Shown here: one piece after another, positions 1-9,715 of the stretch | Position numbering within the stretch: the first letter of the stretch is position 1 | How the letters are laid out: each line of letters starts with the position of its first letter | NCBI RefSeq assembly: GCF_005250615.1 | Contig: NZ_SULM01000004.1 | Location: forward strand, 1 to 64,000 | Direction of reading: 5' to 3' | DNA: 64,000 nt | DNA from: Pseudomonas rhizoryzae | GTDB lineage: Bacteria; Pseudomonadota; Gammaproteobacteria; Pseudomonadales; Pseudomonadaceae | Notes under the pieces: generated by a model | The model's input: the letters and a program-made list of their open reading frames with translations, nothing else | Database searches by the model: none | Told to the model about the DNA's origin: nothing | Made by a program: the position numbers and the translations under genes

Positions 1-131
1 ATCAGCTTGATCTGCGAGGAGTTGCGCAGGGATTCCAGCAGGTCCAGGTTCTCTTCGCCGGGGATGCCGAAGATGTATTCCACACCCTCGTTTTCCAGGC
101 AGCGAACGACCAGGTCGGAGGCCTTCATCAT
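1..131 (-). CDS. Acetolactate synthase large subunit-like ThDP enzyme (5' fragment)
   Basis: Only the first 43 codons are in the window; the gene runs off the left edge. The N-terminus reads MMKASDLVVRCLENEGVEYI and continues into FGIPGEENLDLLESLR, the thiamine-diphosphate binding N-domain typical of stand-alone pseudomonad acetolactate synthases, which condense pyruvate to acetolactate. Two adjacent ATG codons (131 and 128) are possible starts; an AAGGAA ribosome site lies 11-12 bases upstream of the first. It is transcribed away from the tctCBA operon and shares its control region, so joint regulation is possible. Catalytic residues beyond the first domain cannot be checked. Confidence 0.8.
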   Translation of the reverse strand, partial: MMKASDLVVRCLENEGVEYIFGIPGEENLDLLESLRNSSQIKL

Positions 132-527
132 GAGTCTTGTATTCCTTGTCGAGATGGGGAAGGGCGTTCCAGGCTATTGGGTAAAGCCAGAGGCACTTAT
201 GATCGATCTTTTAAAAAGAAATGTCATTTCAAAATGGATTTTTTTGGCTGTCGCAGGGGTCCGACTCGCCCCCTTGGCAAGGTCCTATGGGGGCGAGTAT
301 GTCTTTTTTGGTTACGAATTTTCGGCAAAGTAGTCCCTTCTTTGCCTCGTTTACGAAATGGCATTCCATTATCTTGGTTTCATGGCGACCGGCTGGAGGG
401 TTTTTCAGTACGGCCGGAAGCGCTATCCCGTGATCACCTCACGCCGACATTGGCAGCGTCGCCCTAGCCGATGTCGCGCTTGCTGCCTGGTCACGTCAAT
501 TCCAACAAAAACAATAGAGAGCTATCT
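132..527. promoter_or_regulatory. Divergent control region with two 13-bp palindromes
   Basis: This 396-base stretch between the acetolactate synthase gene and tctC has no credible gene. It is more AT-rich than its surroundings. It carries GAAATGTCATTTC at 218-230 (perfect 6-bp arms around one base) and GAAATGGCATTCC at 355-367 (one arm mismatch). The same motif occurs at the two other divergent promoters of this island (9531-9648 and 13113-13197). An odd-centred palindrome of this kind suits IclR-family regulators; that assignment is inference. Confidence 0.55.
504..520 (+). promoter_or_regulatory. A-rich Crc/Hfq-type translational control site before tctC
   Basis: AACAAAAACAATAGAGA lies directly upstream of the ATG at 528 and overlaps the likely ribosome site. 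Its A-N-N spacing resembles Crc/Hfq targets in pseudomonad catabolic mRNAs. One of eleven such sites in the window. Confidence 0.5.
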
Positions 528-1481
528 ATGACCAAGACCGCGAGTGGTGTGCTTGCCTCCTTCCTGGCGCTGTCCCTCAGCTCCTTCAGCGCCCAGGCCG
601 CCTGGCCGGAAGATCGGCCCATCGAGTTTCTGGTCGCCTATGCCCCTGGTGGCAGCACCGATGTCATGGCCCGGGCGATGCAGCCCTACCTGGAGAAGCG
701 CCTGGGCGCGAAGATCGTCATCGTCAACCGCCCCGGCGCGGCGGGCGAGATCGCCTACACCATGCTGAGCAAGGCCAAGCCCGACGGCTACACCTTCGCC
801 TTCATCAATACCCCCGGCTTCCTGAGCACCCGCGTGCAGCGCAAGGTCGGCTACGATCCGGCGAAGATTCGCCCCGTGGCGCGCATCGTCGATGATCCCA
901 CCGTGCTGGCGGTACCCAAGGATTCCCCCTACAAGACCCTGGCCGACTTCACCGCGGCCGCCAAGGCGGCGCCCGGGAAGTTCTCGGTCGGCACCTCCGG
1001 CGTCGGCACGGATGACCACCTGATGATGGTGGAGCTGCAGCAGCTGACCGACATCAAGCTCACCCACGTGCCTTTCAGTGGCGCGTCCGAGTCGCGCACG
1101 GCGCTGATGGGTGGCCATATCAGCGCGGCCGGCCAGAACATCAGCGAGATGAATGCCGACGACGACTTCCGCGTGCTGGCGCAATTCGCCACCGAGCGCA
1201 TGCCGCAGCAGCCCAACCTGCCCACCGCCAAGGAACAGGGTGTGGACCTGGTCATGACTTCGGAGCGGGGCATCGCCGCACCGTCCGGCGTGCCCGAGGC
1301 TATCGAGCAGCGGATGGCCCAGGCGGTGAAGGAGGTCATCGAGGATCCGGCCTTCGTCAAGCAGGCCCAGGATCTGTCGCTACCGCTCGCCTACCTGTCC
1401 GGTGAGGATTGGACGGCCCAGATGCCCGCGCAGCTCGAGGGCTACCAGAAGCTGTGGAGCGTCTCGCCATGGGTGCAGTGA
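528..1481 (+). CDS. tctC: TctC-type periplasmic solute-binding protein (Bug family)
   Basis: 317 aa, the usual length for the tripartite tricarboxylate transporter (TTT) receptors. A cleavable signal peptide (about residues 1-24, ending SAQA before AWPEDRP) exports it to the periplasm, where it would capture a carboxylate and hand it to TctAB. The motifs FLVAYAPGGSTDVMAR and NRPGAAGEIAYT are hallmarks of the family ligand pocket. I chose ATG 528 rather than the upstream ATG at 471 because the signal peptide starts there and AGAGAG precedes it. It overlaps tctB by 13 bases. The substrate cannot be read from sequence; relatives bind citrate, other di- or tricarboxylates or aromatic acids. Confidence 0.9.
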   Translation: MTKTASGVLASFLALSLSSFSAQAAWPEDRPIEFLVAYAPGGSTDVMARAMQPYLEKRLGAKIVIVNRPGAAGEIAYTMLSKAKPDGYTFAFINTPGFLSTRVQRKVGYDPAKIRPVARIVDDPTVLAVPKDSPYKTLADFTAAAKAAPGKFSVGTSGVGTDDHLMMVELQQLTDIKLTHVPFSGASESRTALMGGHISAAGQNISEMNADDDFRVLAQFATERMPQQPNLPTAKEQGVDLVMTSERGIAAPSGVPEAIEQRMAQAVKEVIEDPAFVKQAQDLSLPLAYLSGEDWTAQMPAQLEGYQKLWSVSPWVQ

Positions 1482-1930
1482 AGCGCGAAGCGCGCGGCAG
1501 CCGCCCCGACTTGCTCGCCAGTGCCATCTTCATCGGCCTGGGGGCGCTGGTGCTCTGGTCGTCGAAGGACCTGCCGTTCGGCAGTGCGGCCATGATGGGG
1601 CCGGGCTATCTACCGGTCCTGGTCGGCTCGCTGGTGATCATCCTCGGCGTCGTCATCGGCCTGCTGGGTTTGTGGCAGCACGCGGAGCCCATCGGCGCCG
1701 TGCAGCTCCGGCCCTTGCTGATCCTGCTGGCGTCGGTCGGTGGCTTCGCCCTGGCCGCCGAGTACGCCGGCTTCATCGTCGCGGCCGCTGGGCTGGTGAT
1801 CTTCGGCAGCATGGCCGACCGCGAGTGGCGGCTGCGTGAAGTGTTGATCTCCAGCGTGGTGCTGACGGTATTCGGCGTGCTGGTCTTCATCTATGGACTG
1901 GATGTCCAAATGCGTGTGGGGCCTTTCTGA
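1469..1930 (+). CDS. tctB: TctB-type small membrane subunit of TTT transporter
   Basis: 153 aa with four predicted membrane segments (around LLASAIFIGLGALVLW, YLPVLVGSLVIILGVVIG, LLILLASVGGFALAAEY and VVLTVFGVLVFIYGL), the normal TctB layout. It partners TctA in the inner membrane. The start at 1469 lies inside the end of tctC, and the stop overlaps the tctA start by one base (TGATG), so the three genes should be translationally coupled. Confidence 0.85.
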   Translation: MGAVKREARGSRPDLLASAIFIGLGALVLWSSKDLPFGSAAMMGPGYLPVLVGSLVIILGVVIGLLGLWQHAEPIGAVQLRPLLILLASVGGFALAAEYAGFIVAAAGLVIFGSMADREWRLREVLISSVVLTVFGVLVFIYGLDVQMRVGPF

Positions 1931-3438
1931 TGGAGTTCTTCGACGCGCTCTACCTGGGCTTCTCCGAAGCCATGAGTCCGACCAACCTGGCCTTCTGCCT
2001 GATCGGCGCCCTGCTGGGGACCCTCATCGGCGTGCTGCCCGGCATCGGCCCCACGGCGACGGTGGCGATCCTGCTGCCGATTACCTATTTCCTGCCGCCG
2101 CTCGCGGCCCTGATCATGCTGGCGGGCATCTTCTACGGCGCCCAGTACGGTGGCTCGACCACGGCGATCCTGGTCAATCTGCCGGGCGAGGCCTCGGCGG
2201 TGGTCACGGCGCTGGACGGCCATGCCATGGCCAAGCGGGGGCGCGCGGGTGCAGCGCTCGCCACTGCCGCCCTGGCGTCCTTCTTCGCCGGTACCGTCGC
2301 CACCGTGGCCCTGGCGGTGGCCGGGCCGGTGCTGTCGCGTTTCGCCCTGTCCTTCGGGCCGGCGGAATACGTGGCGCTCACCGTCTTCGGCCTGTTGGCG
2401 GCGACCATCCTGGCCAGTGGCTCGGTGATCAAGGCGGTCGGCATGGTCTGCCTGGGGCTGCTGCTCGGCATGGTGGGCATGGACGTGAGCAGCGGCACCA
2501 CGCGCCTGACCTTCGGTTCCACCGATCTCTACGACGGCATCGATTTCGTGGTGATCGCGGTGGGTCTGTTCGGCATCGCCGAGATCGCCGTCAACCTGGA
2601 ATCCCGCGAAGCCCGCGGCTCCCTCGCCGGCAAGATCACCCGCCTGTGGCCCACCCGCGAGGACTTCCGCAGGGCCTGGCCGGCCACCCTGCGCGGTACT
2701 GCCCTGGGCACCTTCCTCGGCGTACTGCCGGGCGGCGGTGCGACCCTGAGCGCCTTCAGTGCCTATTCGCTGGAAAAGAAGGTGTCGAAGACGCCGGAGC
2801 AGTTCGGTACTGGAATGGTGGAGGGCGTTGCCGCGCCGGAGTCGGCCAACAACGCCGGGGCCCAGTCGTCCTTCATTCCGCTGCTGACCCTGGGCATCCC
2901 GTCCAACTCGATCATGGCCATGATGCTCGGCGCCATGATGATCCACGGCATCACTCCCGGTCCTTCGGTGATCACCAACCAGCCGGCGCTGTTCTGGGGC
3001 CTGATCGCCAGCATGTGGATCGGCAACCTGATGCTGCTGGTCATCAACCTGCCGCTCATCGGCGTCTGGGTGCGGCTGCTGCAGGTACCGTATCGGCTGC
3101 TGTTCCCGGCCATCCTGCTGTTCTGCTGCGTTGGGGTGTACAGCGTCAACAACCGTGGCTTCGACGTGGCCCTGGTGATCATCTTCGGCCTGCTGGGCTA
3201 CCTGTTCCGCAAGGCCAGGTGCGAGCCGGGTCCGCTGTTGCTGGGCTTCGTCCTCGGCCCCTTGCTGGAAACCAACCTGAGACGCGCCCTGCTGATCTCC
3301 CAGGGTGACCCGGCCGTACTGGTCCAGCGGCCGATCAGTGCCACCCTGTTCGCCGCCTCGGCCATCCTGCTGGTGATGATGGTGTTGCCGGCCTTTCGCC
3401 GGAAGCGGGAAGAAGCCTTCCAGGAGGAAGAGGCCTGA
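1930..3438 (+). CDS. tctA: TctA-type large membrane subunit of TTT transporter
   Basis: 502 aa, full family length, with about 12 hydrophobic segments. The conserved TctA N-terminal block (GALLGTLIGVLPGIGPTATV, then AGIFYGAQYGGSTTAIL) and the second glycine-rich repeat (FLGVLPGGGATLSAFSAYSL) are intact. It is the channel-forming subunit of a secondary, proton- or sodium-driven carboxylate importer. Last gene of tctCBA. The long minus-strand reading frame lying across it is a GC-bias shadow. Confidence 0.92.
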   Translation: MEFFDALYLGFSEAMSPTNLAFCLIGALLGTLIGVLPGIGPTATVAILLPITYFLPPLAALIMLAGIFYGAQYGGSTTAILVNLPGEASAVVTALDGHAMAKRGRAGAALATAALASFFAGTVATVALAVAGPVLSRFALSFGPAEYVALTVFGLLAATILASGSVIKAVGMVCLGLLLGMVGMDVSSGTTRLTFGSTDLYDGIDFVVIAVGLFGIAEIAVNLESREARGSLAGKITRLWPTREDFRRAWPATLRGTALGTFLGVLPGGGATLSAFSAYSLEKKVSKTPEQFGTGMVEGVAAPESANNAGAQSSFIPLLTLGIPSNSIMAMMLGAMMIHGITPGPSVITNQPALFWGLIASMWIGNLMLLVINLPLIGVWVRLLQVPYRLLFPAILLFCCVGVYSVNNRGFDVALVIIFGLLGYLFRKARCEPGPLLLGFVLGPLLETNLRRALLISQGDPAVLVQRPISATLFAASAILLVMMVLPAFRRKREEAFQEEEA

Positions 3439-3484
3439 GTGGGGAGGGGGCGACGCGCTGTGCTCGCCCCCCCTTGTTACGGCG

Positions 3485-4351
3485 CTAGCGGCAGGCGACG
3501 GCGAAGGCCTGGGCGATGGTATCGAGCAGGGCATTCTCGGAATCCTGCTTGCGCCGCGCCATGGACAGCTGGCGCCTGGGGGCCGCTGCGCCGAGGGAGA
3601 CCTCGCGTACCGGATAGGTGCCCAGGTGTTCCGGGCGCAGCCGGGGCAGTACCGAGACGCCCAGACCCAGGCCGACCATGGCGATGATGGCATCGGCGCT
3701 GGGCACGTCCAGCAGCGCCTCGCGCTGCGGCACCAGGCCGTCGACGAAGCGGGCCGCCAGCCGGCCGACCACCAGTTTGCGATCCAGCCGAATCCAGGGA
3801 TACCGCTGCAGATAATGCTCGGGCGCCTGGGGCTCCAGCTGCGCCGGCACGACCAGCACCAGGGGCTCCTGGAGCAGATCCTGCCAATGCAGGCGAGCCG
3901 AGCCGCCGCCCGGTGGCCGGACCAGGATGGCCGCATCCAGGCGATCCGCCTTCAGCGCCGCGATCAGCTCGGGCGTGTCGTTCCTCTCCAGCTGCAGGGT
4001 GATGCCCGGTGCACGCCTGTGCAGGTCGGCGACCGCCTTCGGCAGCAGCGTCGTCAGGATCGACCCCGTCACCCCCAGGCGGACACGACCGGTCAAGGGC
4101 AGGGCGCGCTGGTTGCGTAGATTCTCGATCTCCACCAGGGGCCGAGCCACTGTATCCAGTAGCTGGAGCGCGAAGGGGGTGGGCTGGACCGCGCGTCCCG
4201 AGCGGTCGAACAGCGCCTGGCCGAAGTAGGCCTCCAGCTGCTTGATCTGCAGGCTGACCGCGCTGGGCGTCAGATTCACCGCTTCCGCGGCCGCCGCGAA
4301 GGAACCGCGCTCCAGCACCGCCCGCAGGGTCATGAAGGCTTCGAGTTTCAT
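3485..4351 (-). CDS. LysR-family transcriptional regulator
   Basis: 288 aa. The N-terminal winged helix-turn-helix spans about residues 1-60 (MKLEAFMTLRAVLERGSFAA, then AAEAVNLTPSAVSLQIKQLE), followed by the usual periplasmic-binding-protein-like effector domain. I start it at the ATG at 4351, since earlier in-frame codons give an extra 23 residues not seen in the family. It is convergent with tctA and divergent from the FMN oxidase gene at 4438, with only 86 bases between the starts, so the oxidase gene is the most likely target. The effector is unknown. Confidence 0.88.
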   Translation of the reverse strand: MKLEAFMTLRAVLERGSFAAAAEAVNLTPSAVSLQIKQLEAYFGQALFDRSGRAVQPTPFALQLLDTVARPLVEIENLRNQRALPLTGRVRLGVTGSILTTLLPKAVADLHRRAPGITLQLERNDTPELIAALKADRLDAAILVRPPGGGSARLHWQDLLQEPLVLVVPAQLEPQAPEHYLQRYPWIRLDRKLVVGRLAARFVDGLVPQREALLDVPSADAIIAMVGLGLGVSVLPRLRPEHLGTYPVREVSLGAAAPRRQLSMARRKQDSENALLDTIAQAFAVACR

Positions 4352-4437
4352 GAGATTTTCTCGTCTTTGGCGCGACAAAGAATAACTTTTCTTCGCGGGT
4401 ACGGCGCCTATGCTGGCCAAAACGACAGGGCCCGCCC

Positions 4438-5673
4438 ATGACTCAGACCAGCCGACTGCAAGACTACCCCTTGGCTTCCCATACCCTGCCCAAGGGCAGC
4501 AGCGCCTATCGAATACCCCGGCGCCTGCACGCCATCCTCTCGCTGGATGACTTCGAGGTGGCCGCGCGGCGCCTTCTGCCCAAGCCGCTGTTCGCCTATG
4601 TCAGCGGCGGCGCCGAGCAGGAGAAATCGCTGCGCGGCAATCGCGCCGGATTCGACCGCTATGCCTGGGTTCCGCGCGCCTTCACCGATACCTCCGCGCG
4701 CAGCCTGGAAACCGCCCTCCTGGGGCGGCGCTACAGCGCGCCCTTCGGCATCGCGCCCATGGGCATCAGCGCCCTGACCGCCTTCGAGGGCGACCTGATC
4801 CAGACCCGGGCGGCGAGGGAGGCCAACATCCCGGCGATCATGAGCGGTTCCTCTCTGCTGCCGATGGAGGAGGTGATCCGGGAAAATCCCGACGCCTGGT
4901 TCCAGGCCTATGTACCGGGCGAGGATGCCAAGATCCTGGCCCTCGTCGAGCGCGTGCAGGCGGCGGGTTTCAAGACGCTGGTGGTCACCGCCGACGTGCC
5001 GGTGTCGGCCAATCGGGAGAATCTGATTCGCGCGTGCTTTTCCACGCCGCTGAAGCCGGATCTGCACCTGGCGTGGGAAGGCATCACCCATCCGCGCTGG
5101 CTGCTGGGTACCGCCTTGCGCACTCTGCTCCGGCGGGGCATGCCGCACTTCGAGAACTCCGGCGTCGGCCGCGGCGCGCCCATCGTATCGGCCAATGTGC
5201 TGCGCGATTTCGGCGCCCGCGATCACCTGAGTTGGCGCCACCTGGAGCTGATCCGCCGCCACTGGCCGGGCACTCTGGTGGTCAAGGGCATCCTCGCGCC
5301 GGAAGATGCCGTGCGCGCCCGGGAGTCCGGTGCGGATGGCGTCATCGTCTCCAACCATGGCGGGCGCCAGTTGGACGGCAGCCTCGCTCCTCTCGTCATC
5401 CTGCCGCAGGTGGTCAAGGCGGTCGGGCCGGACTACCCGGTGATGATCGACAGCGGCTTTCGTCGAGGCCATGACGTCCTCATGGCGCTCGCGCTGGGGG
5501 CGAAATTCGTCTTCATCGGCCGGCCGATGAACTACGCGGGCGCCGTGGGCGGCCAACCCGGCATCAAGCATGCGATCGGCATCCTGGCGACAGAGGTGGC
5601 GCGCAATATGGCGCTGCTGGGGATCCAGCAACCCAGCGACGTCCGGCGGGACAGCCTGCGGATCCTTCGCTAA
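4438..5673 (+). CDS. FMN-dependent alpha-hydroxy-acid oxidase/dehydrogenase
   Basis: 411 aa TIM-barrel flavoenzyme of the glycolate oxidase / L-lactate dehydrogenase (LldD) / mandelate dehydrogenase family. It oxidises an (S)-2-hydroxy acid to the 2-oxo acid using FMN. Visible motifs are PFGIAPMGI (FMN site), TADVPVSANRE, VVKGILAPEDA, SNHGGRQLDG (catalytic His near residue 306) and DSGFRRGHDV. The family's YVSGGAEQEKSL block is present at residues 55-65. Acceptor (oxygen or respiratory chain) and substrate are not readable. Divergent from a LysR gene and placed in a carboxylate-uptake cluster, it probably oxidises a hydroxy acid brought in by the neighbouring transporters. Confidence 0.88.
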   Translation: MTQTSRLQDYPLASHTLPKGSSAYRIPRRLHAILSLDDFEVAARRLLPKPLFAYVSGGAEQEKSLRGNRAGFDRYAWVPRAFTDTSARSLETALLGRRYSAPFGIAPMGISALTAFEGDLIQTRAAREANIPAIMSGSSLLPMEEVIRENPDAWFQAYVPGEDAKILALVERVQAAGFKTLVVTADVPVSANRENLIRACFSTPLKPDLHLAWEGITHPRWLLGTALRTLLRRGMPHFENSGVGRGAPIVSANVLRDFGARDHLSWRHLELIRRHWPGTLVVKGILAPEDAVRARESGADGVIVSNHGGRQLDGSLAPLVILPQVVKAVGPDYPVMIDSGFRRGHDVLMALALGAKFVFIGRPMNYAGAVGGQPGIKHAIGILATEVARNMALLGIQQPSDVRRDSLRILR

Positions 5674-5700
5674 CAGCCGCCATTCGCCAGCAGGGGCGGC

Positions 5701-6732
5701 TCAGGAAATCCGGTAGATAGCCTTGGCCGTGCCGCTGAACAGCGCTGCCCGGTCATCCTTGTTCCACCCCTGGGTCAGGCGCTTGAAGGCGTTCCACAGC
5801 ACCCCGTAGGAGAACATGCCCTTGTCCACGGGGAAGTTGCTTTCGAACAGACAGCGCTCGGCGCCGAAGGCTTCCACGCAGGTCAGTACATAGGGCCGCC
5901 ACAGCTCCGCCAGCTCCGCTGAGCTGGGTGGCGTGGCCCTTTCATCGAAGGCGAAACCGCCGACCTTCATGCCCAGGCCACCCAGCTTCAGGCGCAGATT
6001 GCTGCAGCGGGACAGCTCCCGGATGGCGCGAGACCAACTCTGGAACACCGCCTGGCGCTGCTGCGCATAGGGGCCGGCGCCCAGGGGGCCGCCGAAATGA
6101 TTGAGCACCATGGGCTGGTCGGGGAATTTCCGGGCGAGGGCGAGCACCTCGTCCAGCTGGGTGTGGTACGCCCAGATATCCAGCGACAGGTCATGGCGGG
6201 CGAGACAGGCCACGCCTTCGTGGAAGCGGTCCGCCATGAGGATGCCCGCCGGCGGTGGCCGTGGATTGGACACCAGCCGTGGATCGGCATGCCAGGCGGT
6301 GGCGTTGCGGATGCCGCGCAGGCGTCCGCCGCTGCGGGCCTGCATCTCTTCCAGGACCGGGACGACCCCCTCGCCCTGGCAAAGATCGGCGCCGGCGACG
6401 ATGGCGGCGCATAGCCGGCTCTCGCCGTAGAGACCGCTGGCGCTCTGGGCCGCGATGCCGGCGGCGAATTCCACTTCACCCACGGCGTCGAAGGGCGCCG
6501 CGCGATCCGCGCTGTACATCGAGCGGCACTGCACATAGACCGAGGCCAGGATGCGATGCCCCCCGTTGGTATCCGCCAGGTACTCGGGCAGCAGGTAGCG
6601 CTGGCCGGGGCGGTCCCAGAGGTGATGGTGGGCGTCGACGATGGGCAGCTCGGGCTCCAGGATCGGCTCCTGGACCTGGGCCAGCCAGGCCTCGCGGACC
6701 GGGGCGTGGGGGGAGGGCGGGGCGTCAGTCAT
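5701..6732 (-). CDS. Amidohydrolase-2 family metal-dependent hydrolase
   Basis: 343 aa TIM-barrel hydrolase (amidohydrolase_2 family). The metal-binding DAHHHLWD motif is at residues 33-40, and later conserved blocks include YHTQLDEVLALAR, VLNHFGGPLG and FESNFPVDKG (a barrel-end Asp). Relatives include 2-pyrone-4,6-dicarboxylate hydrolase, L-rhamno- and L-fuconolactonases and acyl-ring hydrolases, so a lactone or C-C bond is a plausible target. No signal peptide, so cytoplasmic. It follows the ABC permease gene by 36 bases on the same strand and is probably the last gene of that importer operon. Confidence 0.82.
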   Translation of the reverse strand: MTDAPPSPHAPVREAWLAQVQEPILEPELPIVDAHHHLWDRPGQRYLLPEYLADTNGGHRILASVYVQCRSMYSADRAAPFDAVGEVEFAAGIAAQSASGLYGESRLCAAIVAGADLCQGEGVVPVLEEMQARSGGRLRGIRNATAWHADPRLVSNPRPPPAGILMADRFHEGVACLARHDLSLDIWAYHTQLDEVLALARKFPDQPMVLNHFGGPLGAGPYAQQRQAVFQSWSRAIRELSRCSNLRLKLGGLGMKVGGFAFDERATPPSSAELAELWRPYVLTCVEAFGAERCLFESNFPVDKGMFSYGVLWNAFKRLTQGWNKDDRAALFSGTAKAIYRIS

Positions 6733-6768
6733 GGCGATGACTCCCCTTGATGGCTGGCACGCTGCCGC

Positions 6769-7639
6769 TCAATTCTGCATGCCCCAGCGGCGTACCGTGA
6801 GCACCTCGATGCTGCGGAACACCAGGCCTTCCACCACCAGGCCGATGATGATGACCATCAGCAGGCCGGCGAAGACGTTGGAGGTCTCCAGGGCATTGCG
6901 GTGCTGGAAGACGTACCAACCCAGGCCACCCGAGTTGCCGGAGACGCCGAACACCAGCTCGGCAGCGATCAGGGTACGCCAGGCGAAGGCCCAGCCGATC
7001 TTCAGGCCGGCGAGGATCGAGGGGACCGCCGCCGGGATCAGCACCTTGGCCACCAGGCGGATGCCGCGCAGGCCGTAGTTGCGCCCGGCCATGCGTTGGG
7101 TCTGGCTGACCGACAGAAAGCCCGAGTAGGTGTTGAGCGCCACCGCCCAGAGCACCGAATGGACGATGACCAGCATCAGGCTCTGCACACCGAGGCCGAA
7201 CCAGAGCATGGCCAGCGGCAGGATGGCGATGGCCGGCAGCGGATTGAACATGGCGGTGAGGGTGGCGAGGATGTCGGTGCCCACCCGGGTCGACACGGCC
7301 AGGGTGGTCAGCAGCATGGCCAGGGCGATGGCCAGGCCATAGCTCACCATCAGCACCTTGAGCGAGCTGAGCACCGCCAGCGGCAGGGCGCCATTGACCA
7401 GGTCGGTCCACAGCGCCACCACGGTGTCGCTGAAGGTCGGGAACATCAGCGGGTTGTCTAGGTAGCGGGCATAGACCTCCCAGATGATGGCCAGGGCGAT
7501 CAGCACCAGGGTGCGGCGCACCGCTGCCTGGGCGAACAGGCGCTCCGCCAGACCCAGGCGGCGGGCGATATCGCCGACCTGGCCGGGGGCGACCGGGGTG
7601 TACTCGAAGTCTGGGCGCGGCTGCAGAACGACGGCGGGC

Positions 7640-7647
<8 letters not shown>
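6769..7647 (-). CDS. ABC transporter permease (SsuC/TauC type)
   Basis: 292 aa inner-membrane permease with about six membrane spans and the EAA-type loop near ALNTYSGFLSVSQTQRMAGR. It forms the channel of a nitrate/sulfonate/taurine-class importer with the adjacent ATPase and binding protein. The start at 7647 overlaps the ATPase stop by 8 bases; the longer upstream reading frame runs through the ATPase gene and is not used. The substrate class cannot be fixed from sequence, because this family also imports aromatic acids, hydroxymethylpyrimidine and phthalate-like acids. Confidence 0.88.
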
Positions 7648-8464
<817 letters not shown>

Positions 8465-8465
8465 C

Positions 8466-9509
8466 TCAGTTGCCCTCGCCGCTGGCCACGGGATCGAAGA
8501 AGACCTGCTGCCAGCGTTGCGGTGCTTCCTTGAGGGCACCACTGCGGACCATGAAGTCGGCCAGGGTCATGACGCCGATGGGCTGCACCGACCATTCGCC
8601 ACTGACGCCGCGCAGCATCTCTTCCACCTGATCGAGGCTCAGGCTGGAGGGCTCGGACTGCAGGAAGAGTTCGGCGGCCTTGCGCGGCTCGGCCTTGATG
8701 AAGTCCTGGGCTTGGCCGATGGCGGCGACCACCGCGGCGCTGAGCGCCGGGTTGCGCTTGACGAACTTGCCGGTGGTGGTCAGCACCCCGCTGGTCATGC
8801 GCAGGTCGAGTTCCTTGGAGAAGTCGAACAGCTTGGTGACCTTGGCGTCCCGGGCCAGTAGGTAGCTATAGGGGTTGGGGCCGATGTAACCGGTGATCCC
8901 GGCCTTGTTGAGCAGGCTGGCGGTGGCGTCGGGATGGGGCAGGGCCACCATCAGGTTGTCCAGCCGGTGCGCCTGGCCGGGGCCGAAGGTGCGTTCGGCG
9001 GCCATCTGCAGCAGCAGGGCTTGCTGGCCGGTGGGGGAGCTCACGGCGATCTTCTGGTCGGGCTTGAAGTCCTTGAGCGACTTGATCGAGGGGTCGTTGA
9101 CGAACAGCGCATTATCGCCGGCGACCAGGGCGCAGAGCGCGCGGATGTCGAGGGACTTCTGCGTCTTCTGCCAGGCCACCAGGGTGCCGGGCAGGCCGTA
9201 GCCACCGATGTCGATGTTGCCGCTGATCAGGGCGTCGTTGATCGCCGGCGAGCCGCTGATGCGCTTGATCTCGAACTGGGTGTCGGGCTGGCCGGCGGCC
9301 TTGGCCTGCTCGCGGAAGAAGCCCAGCTTGTCGGCGATGGTCACGGGTAGATAGGCGTAGCCGTACTGGATGGCCAGGGTGACCTGGGTCTGTTCGGTCT
9401 GCGCCTGGGCGGGCAAGACGCTACCGAGGGTGAGGCTGGCGGCCAGGCCCAGGACGCGGGCGAACTGGCGCAGGGCGGGACGGGACGAGCGGCCGGACGG
9501 CTGCAGCAT
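8466..9509 (-). CDS. ABC transporter substrate-binding protein (SsuA/TauA/NMT1 type)
   Basis: 347 aa with a signal peptide ending near LPAQAQ (about residue 37), hence periplasmic. Family features include LAIQYGYAYLPVTIADKLGF at the mature N-terminus and GNIDIGGYGLPGTLV near the ligand cleft. First gene of the importer operon. A strong AAGGAGAA ribosome site sits within an A-rich AAAAATAACAAGGAGAA stretch, a likely Crc/Hfq target. A perfect GAAATGCCATTTC palindrome lies 22-34 bases upstream of the start. Confidence 0.9.
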   Translation of the reverse strand: MLQPSGRSSRPALRQFARVLGLAASLTLGSVLPAQAQTEQTQVTLAIQYGYAYLPVTIADKLGFFREQAKAAGQPDTQFEIKRISGSPAINDALISGNIDIGGYGLPGTLVAWQKTQKSLDIRALCALVAGDNALFVNDPSIKSLKDFKPDQKIAVSSPTGQQALLLQMAAERTFGPGQAHRLDNLMVALPHPDATASLLNKAGITGYIGPNPYSYLLARDAKVTKLFDFSKELDLRMTSGVLTTTGKFVKRNPALSAAVVAAIGQAQDFIKAEPRKAAELFLQSEPSSLSLDQVEEMLRGVSGEWSVQPIGVMTLADFMVRSGALKEAPQRWQQVFFDPVASGEGN

Positions 9510-9513
9510 GGCG

Positions 9514-9530
9514 TTCTCCTTGTTATTTTT
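9514..9530 (-). promoter_or_regulatory. A-rich Crc/Hfq-type site before the ABC binding-protein gene
   Basis: On the transcribed strand AAAAATAACAAGGAGAA immediately precedes the start at 9509 and overlaps the ribosome site. Direct sequence observation; the role is inferred by analogy with known pseudomonad targets. Confidence 0.45.
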
Positions 9531-9648
9531 GAAATGCCATTTCTTTTATTGGTATGAGTAAAAGCCAGTCCTGTCAAGGGGTGCTGTGTTTTTGCGAAAT
9601 TTTCGCTTGCAATTGGCTTCGGCTGTTTTATTTTTGGAACGCTATTCC
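9531..9648. promoter_or_regulatory. Palindromic operator pair between ABC operon and SMP-30 gene
   Basis: GAAATGCCATTTC at 9531-9543 is a perfect palindrome, and GGAACGCTATTCC at 9636-9648 is a degenerate relative. They lie in the 206-base divergent region, one near each gene start. The same arrangement occurs at 218/355 and 13113/13185. Confidence 0.5.
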
Positions 9649-9715
9649 GCAAATAACAATATCTCGAAGCCTCGGTTTCCTCGGGGAGACTTCGAGCTCT
9701 CTCAGGTGCTTGTTC

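Noticed and set aside
177-467. Overlapping frames left of tctC
   Set aside because: No ribosome sites, unusual composition, and they span the palindromic operators; the region reads as a control region.
1891-3936. 681-codon minus-strand frame across tctA
   Set aside because: Low-complexity Gln/His/Arg translation typical of a high-GC antisense shadow; tctA is clearly real. Similar shadows at 10684-12153 and 26619-28694 were dropped for the same reason.
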